A stretch of DNA of 36,771 nt from DATEVL01 sp035281845 (GTDB taxonomy: Bacteria > Chloroflexota > Anaerolineae > Anaerolineales > E44-bin32): NCBI GenBank assembly GCA_035281845.1, contig DATEVL010000066.1:1-36771 (forward strand), in the 5' to 3' direction. Below the pieces are notes generated by a model. That model searched no databases. It saw nothing but the letters and a program-made list of their open reading frames with translations, and was not told the origin of the DNA. The translations under genes and the position numbers were made by a program. Of this stretch, positions 7,265 through 15,168 are shown piece after piece (the first letter of the stretch is position 1; every line of letters starts with the position of its first letter).

Positions 7265-8353
7265 GTGACCGCCGCGCCGACCATCCGAATTCGCCGGAAA
7301 GGTCGATGGCGCGGCGCCGTCCTGCGCCTGGCCGGCTTCGCCGCCGCCCTGTTGCTCTTCGCGCTTGCCTTGTACCTTATCCGCGAGGGCGTCACCCCGA
7401 TCGGCGACAGGCTGAGGCGGGGGTTTCCCTTTGACTCGCCTGCCCGGGCACTGGGTTTTGGCTGGCTTTCGTCTTCTCTGGTGCTGTCCGGATCGCCCGT
7501 GGCGGCCACCGCCCTCAGTTTCCACGACGCAGGGATTCTCGACCCGAGCCAAACGTTCGCCATGATCGCTGGTTCTCGTTTGGGGGCAGCTTTCATTGTG
7601 TTGGTCGTGGGGTTCGTCCATCTGCTGCGTGGTCGACACCGCATGCTTTCGCTAGGCGCCGGCCTGCTGTCGCTGCTCGTAACCCAAACGACTTACCTCT
7701 TCGTGATACCTCTGGGCCTGCTGATCCTGAGCCGAGGTTGGCTGGCGACCCAGTGGAGTCTCCCCGTCGATGTCGACTCTCCTTTCGAACTCCTGCTCGA
7801 TCCGATCGTCCATACAGTGAAGGCTTGGCTTCCCCTCTGGTCCGTGTTCGTCATCGGCTTCCTTCTGCTCTTGGCGACGTTCCGCATATTTGACCGCCTG
7901 CTTCCCGACCTGCACCTGGAACGCAGCCGGGCCTCGGGGTTGAACCGGCTCCTGTACCGCCCGGAAGTGAGTCTTCTCCTGGGCGCCCTGGTCACGACCC
8001 TGACCTTTTCCGTGAGCGTCTCGCTCAGCCTGCTAGTACCGCTTTCGGCGCGGGGCTACGTTCGCCAGGAGAACATCATCCCCTACATCATGGGTGCCAA
8101 CATAACCACGTTCGATGACACCTTGATCGCCGCCGCCCTGCTCGGCAAACCCACCGGCGTCACCGTCGTGATCGTCCAAGTGATCAGCGTGGCCGCGGTC
8201 TCCCTGGTGATTCTGCTCCTGGCCTATCGAGCCTACCAGCGCCTCCTGGTGTGGCTGGCGTCCACCATCGGCAGACGTCCACTCTCCCTGGCCGTGTACC
8301 TGGGGGCGATGTTCCTGCTGCCGTTGATTCTCATGTTCGGAGGATTCCGTTGA
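7265..8353 (+). CDS. Na/Pi-cotransporter-like membrane protein with degenerate signature repeats
   Basis: A 362-aa polytopic membrane protein starting at the GTG that directly follows the yyaL stop. It has the two-repeat layout of Na/Pi-cotransporters (PF02690). Repeat 1 shows SGSPVAATALSF near 75-86 and AGSRLGA near 102-108. Repeat 2 shows TFSVSVSLSLLVPLSARG near 245-262 and MGANITTFDDTL near 276-287. In true NptA/PhoU-linked transporters these positions read QSSSA and GANIGT; here the QSSS motifs are replaced, so substrate or ion coupling may differ. The family assignment rests on my motif reading alone. It shares an operon with a UspA gene whose TTG start overlaps its stop. Confidence 0.6.
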   Translation: MTAAPTIRIRRKGRWRGAVLRLAGFAAALLLFALALYLIREGVTPIGDRLRRGFPFDSPARALGFGWLSSSLVLSGSPVAATALSFHDAGILDPSQTFAMIAGSRLGAAFIVLVVGFVHLLRGRHRMLSLGAGLLSLLVTQTTYLFVIPLGLLILSRGWLATQWSLPVDVDSPFELLLDPIVHTVKAWLPLWSVFVIGFLLLLATFRIFDRLLPDLHLERSRASGLNRLLYRPEVSLLLGALVTTLTFSVSVSLSLLVPLSARGYVRQENIIPYIMGANITTFDDTLIAAALLGKPTGVTVVIVQVISVAAVSLVILLLAYRAYQRLLVWLASTIGRRPLSLAVYLGAMFLLPLILMFGGFR

Positions 8354-9192
8354 CGTGGCGTATTCTGTTGTGCAGTGACGGCTCGCCCGCCGCGGCCATG
8401 GGAGCGGCGATGCTGGCCGCACTTCGCCTGATCCACAACTCCCAGATCTCGATCCTGGGAGTCCTCGAGCCGGGTCACGAGCCTTCTCGCCTTCAGCGGG
8501 CGCTGCAAGATCAGGCCTCCGGGCTCGAGGCGCCGGGGACCCATCTCGACATTCGCCTTCGACCCGGCCACGCCGCAGAGGAGATTCTGGCCGAGGCCGA
8601 GTCGTCGGCCTACGACCTTGTGGTTGTCGGCACCCACGGGTCGCGGGGGCTCACACGCTTTCGCCTTGGGTCGACGGCGGGCCGCCTCGCCCGACACCTG
8701 ACGACATCGCTGCTGGTGTGTCGTCAGGTTCCCCCGGCCGTCCAGCGCATCCTCGTGTGCATCAGTGGGGAGGAGCCGTCGGCCGATACCCTGCGCGTTG
8801 GCGGCTCCGTGGCGGCCGGTGCCGGCGCCAAAATCCGCCTGGTGCACGTCATGTCGCAAGTCGCCCTCTCGTGGGAGAGCCCGTCGGATGACCTTGAGGC
8901 GACGGCCGAGATGGCGATGGAACGGAAGTCGCGCGAGGGTCTACTCCTGGCGCGAGGGATGGAGGCCCTGCGGACGACCGCGCCCGGTGTAACGGTGACG
9001 CCGCGGCTTCGCCACGGGCTTGTGGTCGACGAGGTCCTGGCCGAGATCCGCCATGGGACGGACCAGCTGCTTGTCATCGGCGCCCATCGTGCGCCGGAGG
9101 CGAGCGCCCGGTTGGCGCCTTTCCTGGACGATGTCGCCGACCAGCTGCTGACGCACGCGCCGTGCTCGGTCTTGATTGTGCGTTCGAAATAA
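8350..9192 (+). CDS. Tandem-domain universal stress protein
   Basis: A 280-aa protein with two UspA domains (about 1-135 and 136-280). Domain 1 holds the ATP-binding pattern G-x2-G-x9-G-S (Gly94, Gly97, Gly107-Ser108 in VVGTHGSRGLTRFRLGS). The matching place in domain 2 reads IGAHRAPEASARLAPFL and lacks the glycines, so only domain 1 is likely to bind ATP. The TTG at 8350 is preferred because GGAGG lies 6 nt upstream (8339-8343), it overlaps the TGA of the preceding gene, and translation TWRILLCSDGS starts the UspA fold correctly. A longer frame exists upstream but lies inside the transporter gene. Stress proteins linked to transporters often modulate them (inference). Confidence 0.88.
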   Translation: MTWRILLCSDGSPAAAMGAAMLAALRLIHNSQISILGVLEPGHEPSRLQRALQDQASGLEAPGTHLDIRLRPGHAAEEILAEAESSAYDLVVVGTHGSRGLTRFRLGSTAGRLARHLTTSLLVCRQVPPAVQRILVCISGEEPSADTLRVGGSVAAGAGAKIRLVHVMSQVALSWESPSDDLEATAEMAMERKSREGLLLARGMEALRTTAPGVTVTPRLRHGLVVDEVLAEIRHGTDQLLVIGAHRAPEASARLAPFLDDVADQLLTHAPCSVLIVRSK

Positions 9193-9206
9193 GGGGAGGA
9201 GAGACG

Positions 9207-9241
9207 GAGAAACCGGGTTTCTTGAAGAAACCCGGTTTCTC
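9207..9241. terminator. 15-bp palindrome, dispersed-repeat type, likely terminator
   Basis: GAGAAACCGGGTTTC (9207-9221), 5-nt loop TTGAA, then the exact complement GAAACCCGGTTTCTC (9227-9241). It begins 14 bp after the UspA stop. No T-run follows. The sequence style resembles highly repeated palindromes in Chloroflexi and cyanobacterial genomes (recollection, not searched). Confidence 0.6.
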
Positions 9242-9266
9242 GATTTCCGGTCATGCTTCCCCAACG

Positions 9267-9476
9267 CGTAGCCGCAGCCTTTAGACTGCGCTCACGCGCA
9301 GGCTGACCTCTAAGCGTTCCGCCCTCCCCTCTCCCCTCTCCCACTTCGCTACCCTCCTACGGGAACACCTAGGGTGCACGCGAAGGGGTGAGGACGGGTA
9401 CTCCGAAGAGGTAAGGACCGTACGGCGCCTGCGACTGGTCGCAGCGGGCTCACGCAGGCTAGAGCCTGCGGCTACG
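9267..9476. repeat. Imperfect 24-nt inverted repeat pair
   Basis: CGTAGCCGCAGCCTTTAGAC plus TGCG at 9267-9290 matches the reverse complement of 9453-9476 at 21 of 24 positions. Each copy is itself near-palindromic (CGCAGGCT / AGCCTGCG in the right copy). This looks like two copies of one small dispersed element in opposite orientation, about 160 bp apart. Confidence 0.5.
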
Positions 9477-9518
9477 TGACGGCGCTCCCCCTGCGCCTTC
9501 CCCTTGATTCATTCGGTA

Positions 9519-11360
9519 TTACTCCACCGTCACACTCTTGGCCAGGTTGCGCGGTTGATCGACGTCGGCGCCGCGCAAGACGGCGATGTGGTAGGCCAGC
9601 AATTGGAGGGGAACGGCGGTCGTCACGGGAGCCAACATCCAAGGCGTCTCCGGCACCCACAGGATATGGTCCGCCAGCCGAGGCAGAATCTCGTCTCCAT
9701 CGCTGGCGACGGCCACCACCGTGCCGCCGCGCGCTTTGGCTTGTTCTACCTGACTGATCATCTTCGGGTACCACGGGTCGCGCGGCGCCAGGGCGATGAT
9801 CGGCATCGTGCGGTCCACCAGAGCGATCGGCCCGTGCTTCATTTCGCCCGCCGGGTAGGCCTCGGCATGGATGTAGGAGATCTCCTTGAGTTTCAACGCT
9901 CCTTCATAAGCGATCGGCATCTGGATCCCTCGACCCAGATAGAGGCAGTGCGAGGTGTCCTTCAGGGCCACGGCCACGTCCTCGACGGCGGCCTCGCGGT
10001 CGAGGCATTGCCCGACCAGATCGGGCAACCGCCTCAGGTCCTCCACCAGGCTTCGCCGTTCCTTCTTGGCGAGGGTTTGGCGCATGTCGCCCAACAGAAT
10101 CGCCAGCAGGTACAGATCCACCAGCGGCGCGGTGAACGCCTTGGTGGAAGCGACGCCGATTTCGGGCCCGACTTGCATCGTGATGCATCCGTCGGCCATG
10201 CGCATCGCCTGCGAGCCGAGGACATTGACGATGCTCCACAGCGTAGCCCCCCGCCGCCGCGCCTCTTCCATGGCGGCCAGGGTGTCGGCGGTCTCCCCCG
10301 ACTGGCTGATCGCCAGGACCGCCGTCTCGGAATCCACCAGCGGCTCCCGATAGCGGAACTCCGACGCAATGTCGACCTCGACGGGCAGCCGCGCCAGGCG
10401 CTCGATGAGGATCTTCCCGACCATGCCGGCATGCGCCGCGGTGCCGCAGGCGGTGATGATCAAGCGCCGCAGCCGCCGGGCGTGGTCCGCCGTCAGATTC
10501 AGTTGTGGCAAGAGCACTTCGCCCGAACCGAAATCGACCCGACCACCGATGGTGTCGGTGATCGAACGGACCTGCTCGTGGATTTCCTTCAGCATGAAGT
10601 GCTTGTACTCCCCCTTTTCCGCCGCCACCGGGTCCCACGCCACGGTCTGGACCTCGACCTCGATCGGTTTGCCGTCGAGGCCGGTCACGTCGAAACCGTC
10701 GCGGCGCACCGTCGCCACCTGCCCCGACTCGAGGAAGGCCATGCGTCGGGTATGCTCGAGGATCGCCGGGATGTCGGAAGCGACGAACATCTCGCCTTGC
10801 CCGACCCCGACGACGACCCCTCCGGCATTCCCCACGCGAGCGGCCACGATCTTATCGGGCTCACGCGACGAAAGCAGCACGATCCCGTGGGCCCCGCGCA
10901 GGTGACCGATCGCCTTGCGCGCCGCCGCCGGCAGGTCGTTCCCAGCGTCGAGGTAGCGTTCGACCAGAAGGACGATGACCTCGGTGTCGGTGTCGGAGCG
11001 GAAGGTGGCGCCTTCGGCCACCAGTTCCTCCTTCAGCGAGGCGAAGTTTTCGACGATCCCGTTGTGGACGACAACCACATCCCCCGTTGTGCTGAGTTGA
11101 GGATGGGCGTTACGCTCGCTTGGCTCGCCGTGGGTCGCCCAGCGAGTGTGACCGATCCCGATCGGGCCGTGGATCGGCCTCTCGGCCAATAGGGCTTCCA
11201 GGCGGCTCAGTTTGCCGGCGTCGCGCCGGACTTCGATGTGGCTGTTTTCGATAACGGCCAAACCGGCCGAGTCGTAGCCGCGGTATTCCAGGCGCTTGAG
11301 GCCTGCCGTGATGATCGGCGTCGCATCGCGCGAGCCGACATAGCCCACGATGCCGCACAT
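9519..11360 (-). CDS. glmS: Glutamine--fructose-6-phosphate aminotransferase (isomerizing)
   Basis: A 613-aa GlmS that makes glucosamine-6-phosphate from fructose-6-phosphate and glutamine, the first step to UDP-GlcNAc and so to peptidoglycan and envelope glycans. The N-terminal glutaminase starts MCGIVGYVGSRDATP with the nucleophile Cys2 exposed after Met removal, then the GLKRLEYRGYDSAG block. Two SIS sugar-phosphate domains follow (ITACGTAAHAG near 305; ISQSGETADTLAA near 350; the C-terminal isomerase half ends NLAKSVTVE). Length matches the E. coli enzyme (609 aa). A GGGGAGG Shine-Dalgarno sequence precedes the ATG. The upstream 330 nt look like a structured leader. Confidence 0.97.
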   Translation of the reverse strand: MCGIVGYVGSRDATPIITAGLKRLEYRGYDSAGLAVIENSHIEVRRDAGKLSRLEALLAERPIHGPIGIGHTRWATHGEPSERNAHPQLSTTGDVVVVHNGIVENFASLKEELVAEGATFRSDTDTEVIVLLVERYLDAGNDLPAAARKAIGHLRGAHGIVLLSSREPDKIVAARVGNAGGVVVGVGQGEMFVASDIPAILEHTRRMAFLESGQVATVRRDGFDVTGLDGKPIEVEVQTVAWDPVAAEKGEYKHFMLKEIHEQVRSITDTIGGRVDFGSGEVLLPQLNLTADHARRLRRLIITACGTAAHAGMVGKILIERLARLPVEVDIASEFRYREPLVDSETAVLAISQSGETADTLAAMEEARRRGATLWSIVNVLGSQAMRMADGCITMQVGPEIGVASTKAFTAPLVDLYLLAILLGDMRQTLAKKERRSLVEDLRRLPDLVGQCLDREAAVEDVAVALKDTSHCLYLGRGIQMPIAYEGALKLKEISYIHAEAYPAGEMKHGPIALVDRTMPIIALAPRDPWYPKMISQVEQAKARGGTVVAVASDGDEILPRLADHILWVPETPWMLAPVTTAVPLQLLAYHIAVLRGADVDQPRNLAKSVTVE

Positions 11361-11698
11361 GGGACCTCCCCGTATAGGTTGTTCAAGATGTTGAGGCCCA
11401 CTCCCCTGGGTGTTGTCCGCGGCGTCGCCGCCCGGCTTTCGACCTCAGGGTTCCTGGTGGCAGCGGCCAGCTCTGAAATCCGCCGCCTTGTCGGGCGGTG
11501 AGCCGCCCGGAGGGCATCCGCTGATCTGTCGATTTTCCCGGCGTGGCGGTGGCGAGCCGCCACGTTCTCCGGTTGGCCCTGCCTTGCGGCAGGGAACCCT
11601 CATCCTCGTCACCCCGACCTTTGACGAGCACGGATCGGGGCCCTGCGCTTTTTCCGTCCTGGTCTCAGTGCCTTCATACCTCGATTCGGTCGGCCCGT
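11361..11698 (-). promoter_or_regulatory. Long structured 5' leader of glmS (possible cis-regulatory RNA)
   Basis: From the -10 box at 11704-11699 to the glmS ATG are about 330 nt with no supported gene on either strand. Read on - it contains CCCTGCC-GCAA-GGCAGGG (11594-11577, a GNRA loop), a GTGGCGG/CCGCCAC hairpin (11563-11543), and CGGGCGG-CTCA-CCGCCCG (11509-11492). AGGGTTCC (11600-11593) can pair with GGAACCCT (11454-11447) and close the set. It does not match the glmS ribozyme core or a T-box as I know them. A cluster of dispersed palindromes is an alternative reading. Confidence 0.4.
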
Positions 11699-11704
11699 AT
11701 TATA
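11699..11704 (-). promoter_or_regulatory. -10 box candidate for glmS
   Basis: TATAAT on the - strand in an otherwise GC-rich stretch, about 340 bp upstream of the glmS start. No convincing -35 hexamer is visible at 16-18 bp spacing. Confidence 0.4.
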
Positions 11705-11861
11705 AGCGCTCCTGCAGACCCGCGTGCTCAGCGGTTACCCACCGGCACACAATACCAAGACATGCACTCGGGTCAAGCACCTTGTGTTCGGCCGCCTTCA
11801 ACCGCGGCGCCCAGGCGCCCAACGCCGTTTGCACCGAGCTAGGCCTGGCTCGAAGTCCCCG

Positions 11862-11911
11862 CCCTCTACGCCCTTCGGCGCACCGGAAGCGGTGCAGGGC
11901 GCCAAGGGCGG
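11862..11911 (-). repeat. Dispersed hairpin element, copy 1
   Basis: Read on -, a nested hairpin GCCCTTGGCGC ... GCGCCGAAGGGC encloses GCACCG-CTTC-CGGTGC. The 20-nt core (CGGCGCACCGGAAGCGGTGC on +, 11876-11895) recurs exactly, in opposite orientation, at 30421-30440, and the flanks match too. It lies in non-coding DNA after plsC. Confidence 0.65.
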
Positions 11912-11959
11912 TAGGGCCATAAGGGTTCTGGGTGCCCAATTGACGAGAAGGTCTCGTGG

Positions 11960-12688
11960 CTATGCGAAGTCGATGGTAGTGGTCGTTGCCTTGGATAGAT
12001 CTTTGTAGAACCCGCGCCGGCCTTCGCGGAGCATTCCCGAGAGGATGTACATCGCCTCATCGGTCATCAGGCGCAGGCGGGTCCGGTCGGCGCGGCGGCC
12101 GCTTTCGGACCGGAAGCGGAATGGGCGACCGATTCGGATCGTCACTCCTTCGCCTCGCCATCTTTTCAGCGAAGGCGTCGGGAAGCGATCCGAGCCTTCA
12201 ATCGTGACCGGCACGACCAGCGCGCCTGTGCGATCGGCCAGCAAGGCAGCGCCCTCCTTGCCTTCGAGCAAGGCCGGGCTGCGCGTCCCTTCCGGCGCGA
12301 CCAGGATCACCTCCCCCGCCTGCAAAACACGCAGAGCCCTCGCCAATGCCTGCCGGTCGACCTCTCCCCGCCGGACCGGGATGACCTCCCACAGGCGCGG
12401 GAAGATCCCGATGACGGGGTAGTTGTACGCCTCGACCTTGGCCAGCGGCACGGTGTTACGAGGGAGATTGGCCAGGATGACGACCGGATCGACGAAGCCG
12501 ATGTGGTTGTATAAGACGATCGCCGGGCCCGTAAGCGGGAAGTTCTCCACCCCTTCGACCCGCTCCATCTTCACCAGAAAGCGAAAACCAAAGTGGCGGA
12601 TCCACCAACGGAGGACCCGGCGCCGCGCCTCCAACCGGTGGTGGTCGTAGGCGAGGGCCCGGTCGACTCGTCCCAGCGTCCCTTCCAC
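11960..12688 (-). CDS. plsC: 1-acyl-sn-glycerol-3-phosphate acyltransferase (PlsC/LPLAT family)
   Basis: A 242-aa acyltransferase that would add the second acyl chain in phospholipid synthesis at the inner membrane. Motif I H-x4-D is NHIGFVDP (His62, Asp67), motif III is PEGTRS at 132-137, and a VVPVTIEG block near 157 matches motif IV. The start is GTG at 12688 with a GAGG seven or so bases upstream, inside the end of cmk; the gap to the cmk stop is 7 bp, so the pair is co-transcribed. cmk-plsC neighbourhoods are common in bacteria. Acyl-acceptor specificity is not certain from sequence, since related LPLATs also acylate other lipids. Confidence 0.88.
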   Translation of the reverse strand: MEGTLGRVDRALAYDHHRLEARRRVLRWWIRHFGFRFLVKMERVEGVENFPLTGPAIVLYNHIGFVDPVVILANLPRNTVPLAKVEAYNYPVIGIFPRLWEVIPVRRGEVDRQALARALRVLQAGEVILVAPEGTRSPALLEGKEGAALLADRTGALVVPVTIEGSDRFPTPSLKRWRGEGVTIRIGRPFRFRSESGRRADRTRLRLMTDEAMYILSGMLREGRRGFYKDLSKATTTTIDFA

Positions 12689-12695
12689 GGTCGCC

Positions 12696-13373
12696 TCAGG
12701 CCTCCACCAGCGCCATCGCCCGGGCCAGGACCTGCTCCACGGTCAAACCGGTCGTGTCGAGAATCACCGCGTCCGCCGCCCGCCTGAGCGGCGCCAGCGG
12801 CCGAGTCGAATCGTAGGAATCGCGCGCCGCCATATCTCTCAGGATCTCCTCGTACATGACCGGTCTGTCGCGGCGAGTCAACTCTTGCTGGCGACGACGG
12901 GCGCGTTCCTCGACGGTCGCGTCCAGATAGAGCTTCAGCTCGGCTTCGGGCAGGACGACAGTGCCGATGTCCCTCCCGACCATCACCACCCGGCCGCGCA
13001 GGCCGATTTCCCGTTGCCGTCGCGTCATCGCCCGGCGCACCCCGGCGTAGGCCGAGACACGCGAGACATGCCGGTCGACCTCCATGCTACGGATGGCCCA
13101 GGTGACGTCTTCCCCGTTCGAAATGACATCGTATTGGCGACCGTCGTCCACTGTGGCTGGTCGGACGTCGACCTCGATCGACTCGGCGAGGGCCGAGACC
13201 GCCTTTTCGTCTTCCGGAGACACGCCCTGCGCCAGCGCCGCCAACGTGACGGCTCGATACATGACGCCGGTGTCAAAGAAGAGATAGCCTAAGCGCTCGG
13301 CCAAGAGCTGCGCCAGGGTAGACTTCCCCGAGGCAGCCGGCCCGTCGATCGCAATGACGCGGGCGGTCGTCAC
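12696..13373 (-). CDS. cmk: Cytidylate kinase
   Basis: A 225-aa CMP/dCMP kinase that phosphorylates CMP with ATP in the cytosol and feeds CTP, dCTP and CDP-lipid synthesis. The P-loop GPAASGKST is at about 11-19, with the family blocks DTGVMYRAVTLAAL near 38-51, GRDIGTVVLPEAELKLYLDA near 133-152 and RDSYDSTRPLAPL near 185-197. The GTG at 13373 gives VTTARVIAIDGPAASGKST and the normal family length. A longer frame to 13433 would add an Arg/Ser-rich tail overlapping the upstream GT-C gene and is rejected. It follows that gene by 13 bp and precedes plsC by 7 bp. Confidence 0.95.
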   Translation of the reverse strand: MTTARVIAIDGPAASGKSTLAQLLAERLGYLFFDTGVMYRAVTLAALAQGVSPEDEKAVSALAESIEVDVRPATVDDGRQYDVISNGEDVTWAIRSMEVDRHVSRVSAYAGVRRAMTRRQREIGLRGRVVMVGRDIGTVVLPEAELKLYLDATVEERARRRQQELTRRDRPVMYEEILRDMAARDSYDSTRPLAPLRRAADAVILDTTGLTVEQVLARAMALVEA

Positions 13374-13386
13374 GGGCAGAGGTCCG

Positions 13387-15168
13387 TCACGGCTGGATCT
13401 CGCCGACCTCCGACTCGCCGTGCGTCGCGACATCGGCGCGGACGAGCAACAGCCACGTCGTCTCTTCGACGGGCAAGCGGCGCTGCCACCACCACCCCAA
13501 CGGGTCGGGCGGGATCGGACCGGAGAAGTCCCAGGTCTCCTTCAGGGCGATCGTCTGTCCCAGGTAATCAGCGGTGAGCACCGGGGGTATGCCTGTCTCT
13601 CGCACGACCACGACCGGAGGACTCTCGGGGACGCCGATGTCACTGGTGGTGAATCGCGGAAAAGCGCGCAGCGCCCAGATCAAGGAGGCCGGCGGTGCCG
13701 AGTCTTCGATGGCGATCGGCATTTCGTTCGGCACCCCGCGCTCGCTCATCGACAGTGATCCCATGGTGGAGGCGAGCCGGGTCAACCCGCCGGTGGGCGC
13801 CGAGGCGGCCCACAACTCGCCAGCGCCGACCTTCTCGCGGAAGTAGTTGAGACGCCAGCCGGACGACCAGGCGAGCATCATCAAGGCGGCGGCTCCGGCG
13901 AGCGCTATCCCCGATCTCGCCACCGACCAACTCCAGCCGAAGCCGATCAATACGGCCGCCAATCCAGCGACGACGACCGCCCCGACCGCCACGGTCAGGC
14001 GCACATTGGGGGTCAAGGGGGCAAACGAGGGACCGACGCCGTGAGCGTACGACGAGATTTGCAGTCCGGCGTAGATGAAGAGAAACAGAAGCAGCGCGCC
14101 GACTCCCACGGCCTCCCACGGCGAGGGCAGCCTCCGCAAACGCTCGCCTTCCCTCGCCAAGGCCCCGCCAGCCAGCCAGGTCAGCGCCAGCACGGTCCAC
14201 GCGATGCCGATGCTATTTCGGGCGGGATAGACCGTGACGAGGACCAAACCGAGAATGGCCCACCAGGCAGCGCCGCCGCCCAAGGCGTCCCGTGCGCGAA
14301 AGGCGGCGACAGCTCCCGTCACACCAAAGACGACGACCAGCGGTTCATACACCAGGACCGTCGCCAGCGGAGTGAGGGGGTGCATCCGGCTCGGGCCCAG
14401 CCAACCGACCAGCCAAGTTCGCGCGCCTTCGGCCAGTGAAGTGATGCCGCTCGGCAGCCAGCCGGAGACCAGGGCGATGACGACGGCGCCGCCGACGCCC
14501 AGCGCAATGGCTCGGGGGAGAATCACCCGGAGACCGGCGGCCCGCTCCGGAGGCCAGGGGCGTGGCGTGGTCAACACCGTGATCCCGGCCGCCCCGGCGA
14601 GACTGATGATTCCGAAGAAGAAGGCCGGACCTGCCGTCAGTCCGACCGCCAGGCAACCCGCCAGGAGAGCCGTCGCGCGGCGAGGCTCCATCTCCCCGTC
14701 GAGCGCCAGGATCCATCCGGCGACTCCCAAGGTGACGGCGACGACGGCCGCGCTCGAACCTCCGGCAAGCCGCGAGACCGCGATGAGCGTCGGCGAGACG
14801 GCCAGGAGAAGGGCGACGACGAGCGCGCCCAGCGTCCCCAGTCGGCGGCGCAAGAGCCAAGGCGGAAGGACGATGAGCGCACCGACGACTGCCGGGAAGA
14901 AACGCGCTGCCGCTTCGCCTCCGCCGGCAAGCTGGAAGATGGCCCAGGTGACCGATTGATAGACGGCGCTCGAGGCCGGCGTTGCGCGGTGCGACGGCCA
15001 GAAGGCGGACTGCTCCGGAGTGCCCGCCGCCGCCCAAAGGGCATCGCGAGCTTCGTCGTCATTGAGGGGGGTGGCGCCTAGTTCACCGAGTCGCAACCCC
15101 AGGGCCAGCAGGAAGACCCCGGCGAAGAGCAGATTCCTGACGCTCAAGCTCGCACTGGAGCCACTCAC
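13387..15168 (-). CDS. GT-C membrane glycosyltransferase-like protein (Agl23/TIGR03663-like)
   Basis: A 593-aa polytopic membrane protein with about a dozen hydrophobic segments up to residue 440 and a soluble C-terminal part of about 150 aa. The N-terminus carries LNDDEARDALWAAAGTPEQS near 35-54; an acidic DE pair in the first extracytoplasmic loop is the GT-C/PMT hallmark that binds the lipid-phosphate-sugar donor. Known TIGR03663 proteins ('flippase activity-associated Agl23') share this N-terminus and almost always occur beside YYY-domain proteins, as here. The HGP tripeptide typical of that family is not seen (SHRATP instead), so the label is tentative. The GTG at 15168 overlaps the preceding YYY gene stop by 4 bp (GTGA). 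Confidence 0.7.
   Translation of the reverse strand: MSGSSASLSVRNLLFAGVFLLALGLRLGELGATPLNDDEARDALWAAAGTPEQSAFWPSHRATPASSAVYQSVTWAIFQLAGGGEAAARFFPAVVGALIVLPPWLLRRRLGTLGALVVALLLAVSPTLIAVSRLAGGSSAAVVAVTLGVAGWILALDGEMEPRRATALLAGCLAVGLTAGPAFFFGIISLAGAAGITVLTTPRPWPPERAAGLRVILPRAIALGVGGAVVIALVSGWLPSGITSLAEGARTWLVGWLGPSRMHPLTPLATVLVYEPLVVVFGVTGAVAAFRARDALGGGAAWWAILGLVLVTVYPARNSIGIAWTVLALTWLAGGALAREGERLRRLPSPWEAVGVGALLLFLFIYAGLQISSYAHGVGPSFAPLTPNVRLTVAVGAVVVAGLAAVLIGFGWSWSVARSGIALAGAAALMMLAWSSGWRLNYFREKVGAGELWAASAPTGGLTRLASTMGSLSMSERGVPNEMPIAIEDSAPPASLIWALRAFPRFTTSDIGVPESPPVVVVRETGIPPVLTADYLGQTIALKETWDFSGPIPPDPLGWWWQRRLPVEETTWLLLVRADVATHGESEVGEIQP

Larger units (their letters stand above)
9193..9518. 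other. Intergenic region with palindrome and inverted repeat pair
   Basis: This 326-bp stretch separates the UspA gene from the convergent glmS end. It holds the 15-bp hairpin at 9207-9241 and an imperfect 24-nt inverted repeat pair at 9267-9290 / 9453-9476. A pyrimidine-rich stretch (CCCTCCCCTCTCCCC-like) lies near 9325-9345. No coding sequence is supported. It probably serves as the bidirectional transcription end of both genes. Confidence 0.6.
11699..11959. other. Intergenic region between plsC end and glmS promoter
   Basis: Besides the dispersed hairpin element at 11862-11911, this stretch shows GC-rich sequence without a supported reading frame. The short open frames on both strands show no domain, no ribosome site and low-complexity Arg/Pro translations. 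Confidence 0.5.

Noticed and set aside
11361..11698. glmS ribozyme or T-box in the glmS leader
   Set aside because: The conserved cores I know (glmS ribozyme core; T-box GGUGGNACCGCG-like sequence) are not present; only the general structured nature is supported.
11410..11922. Open frames in the glmS upstream region (both strands)
   Set aside because: They cross several strong hairpins and repeats, have no recognised motif, and read as Arg/Pro/Ser-rich shadow.
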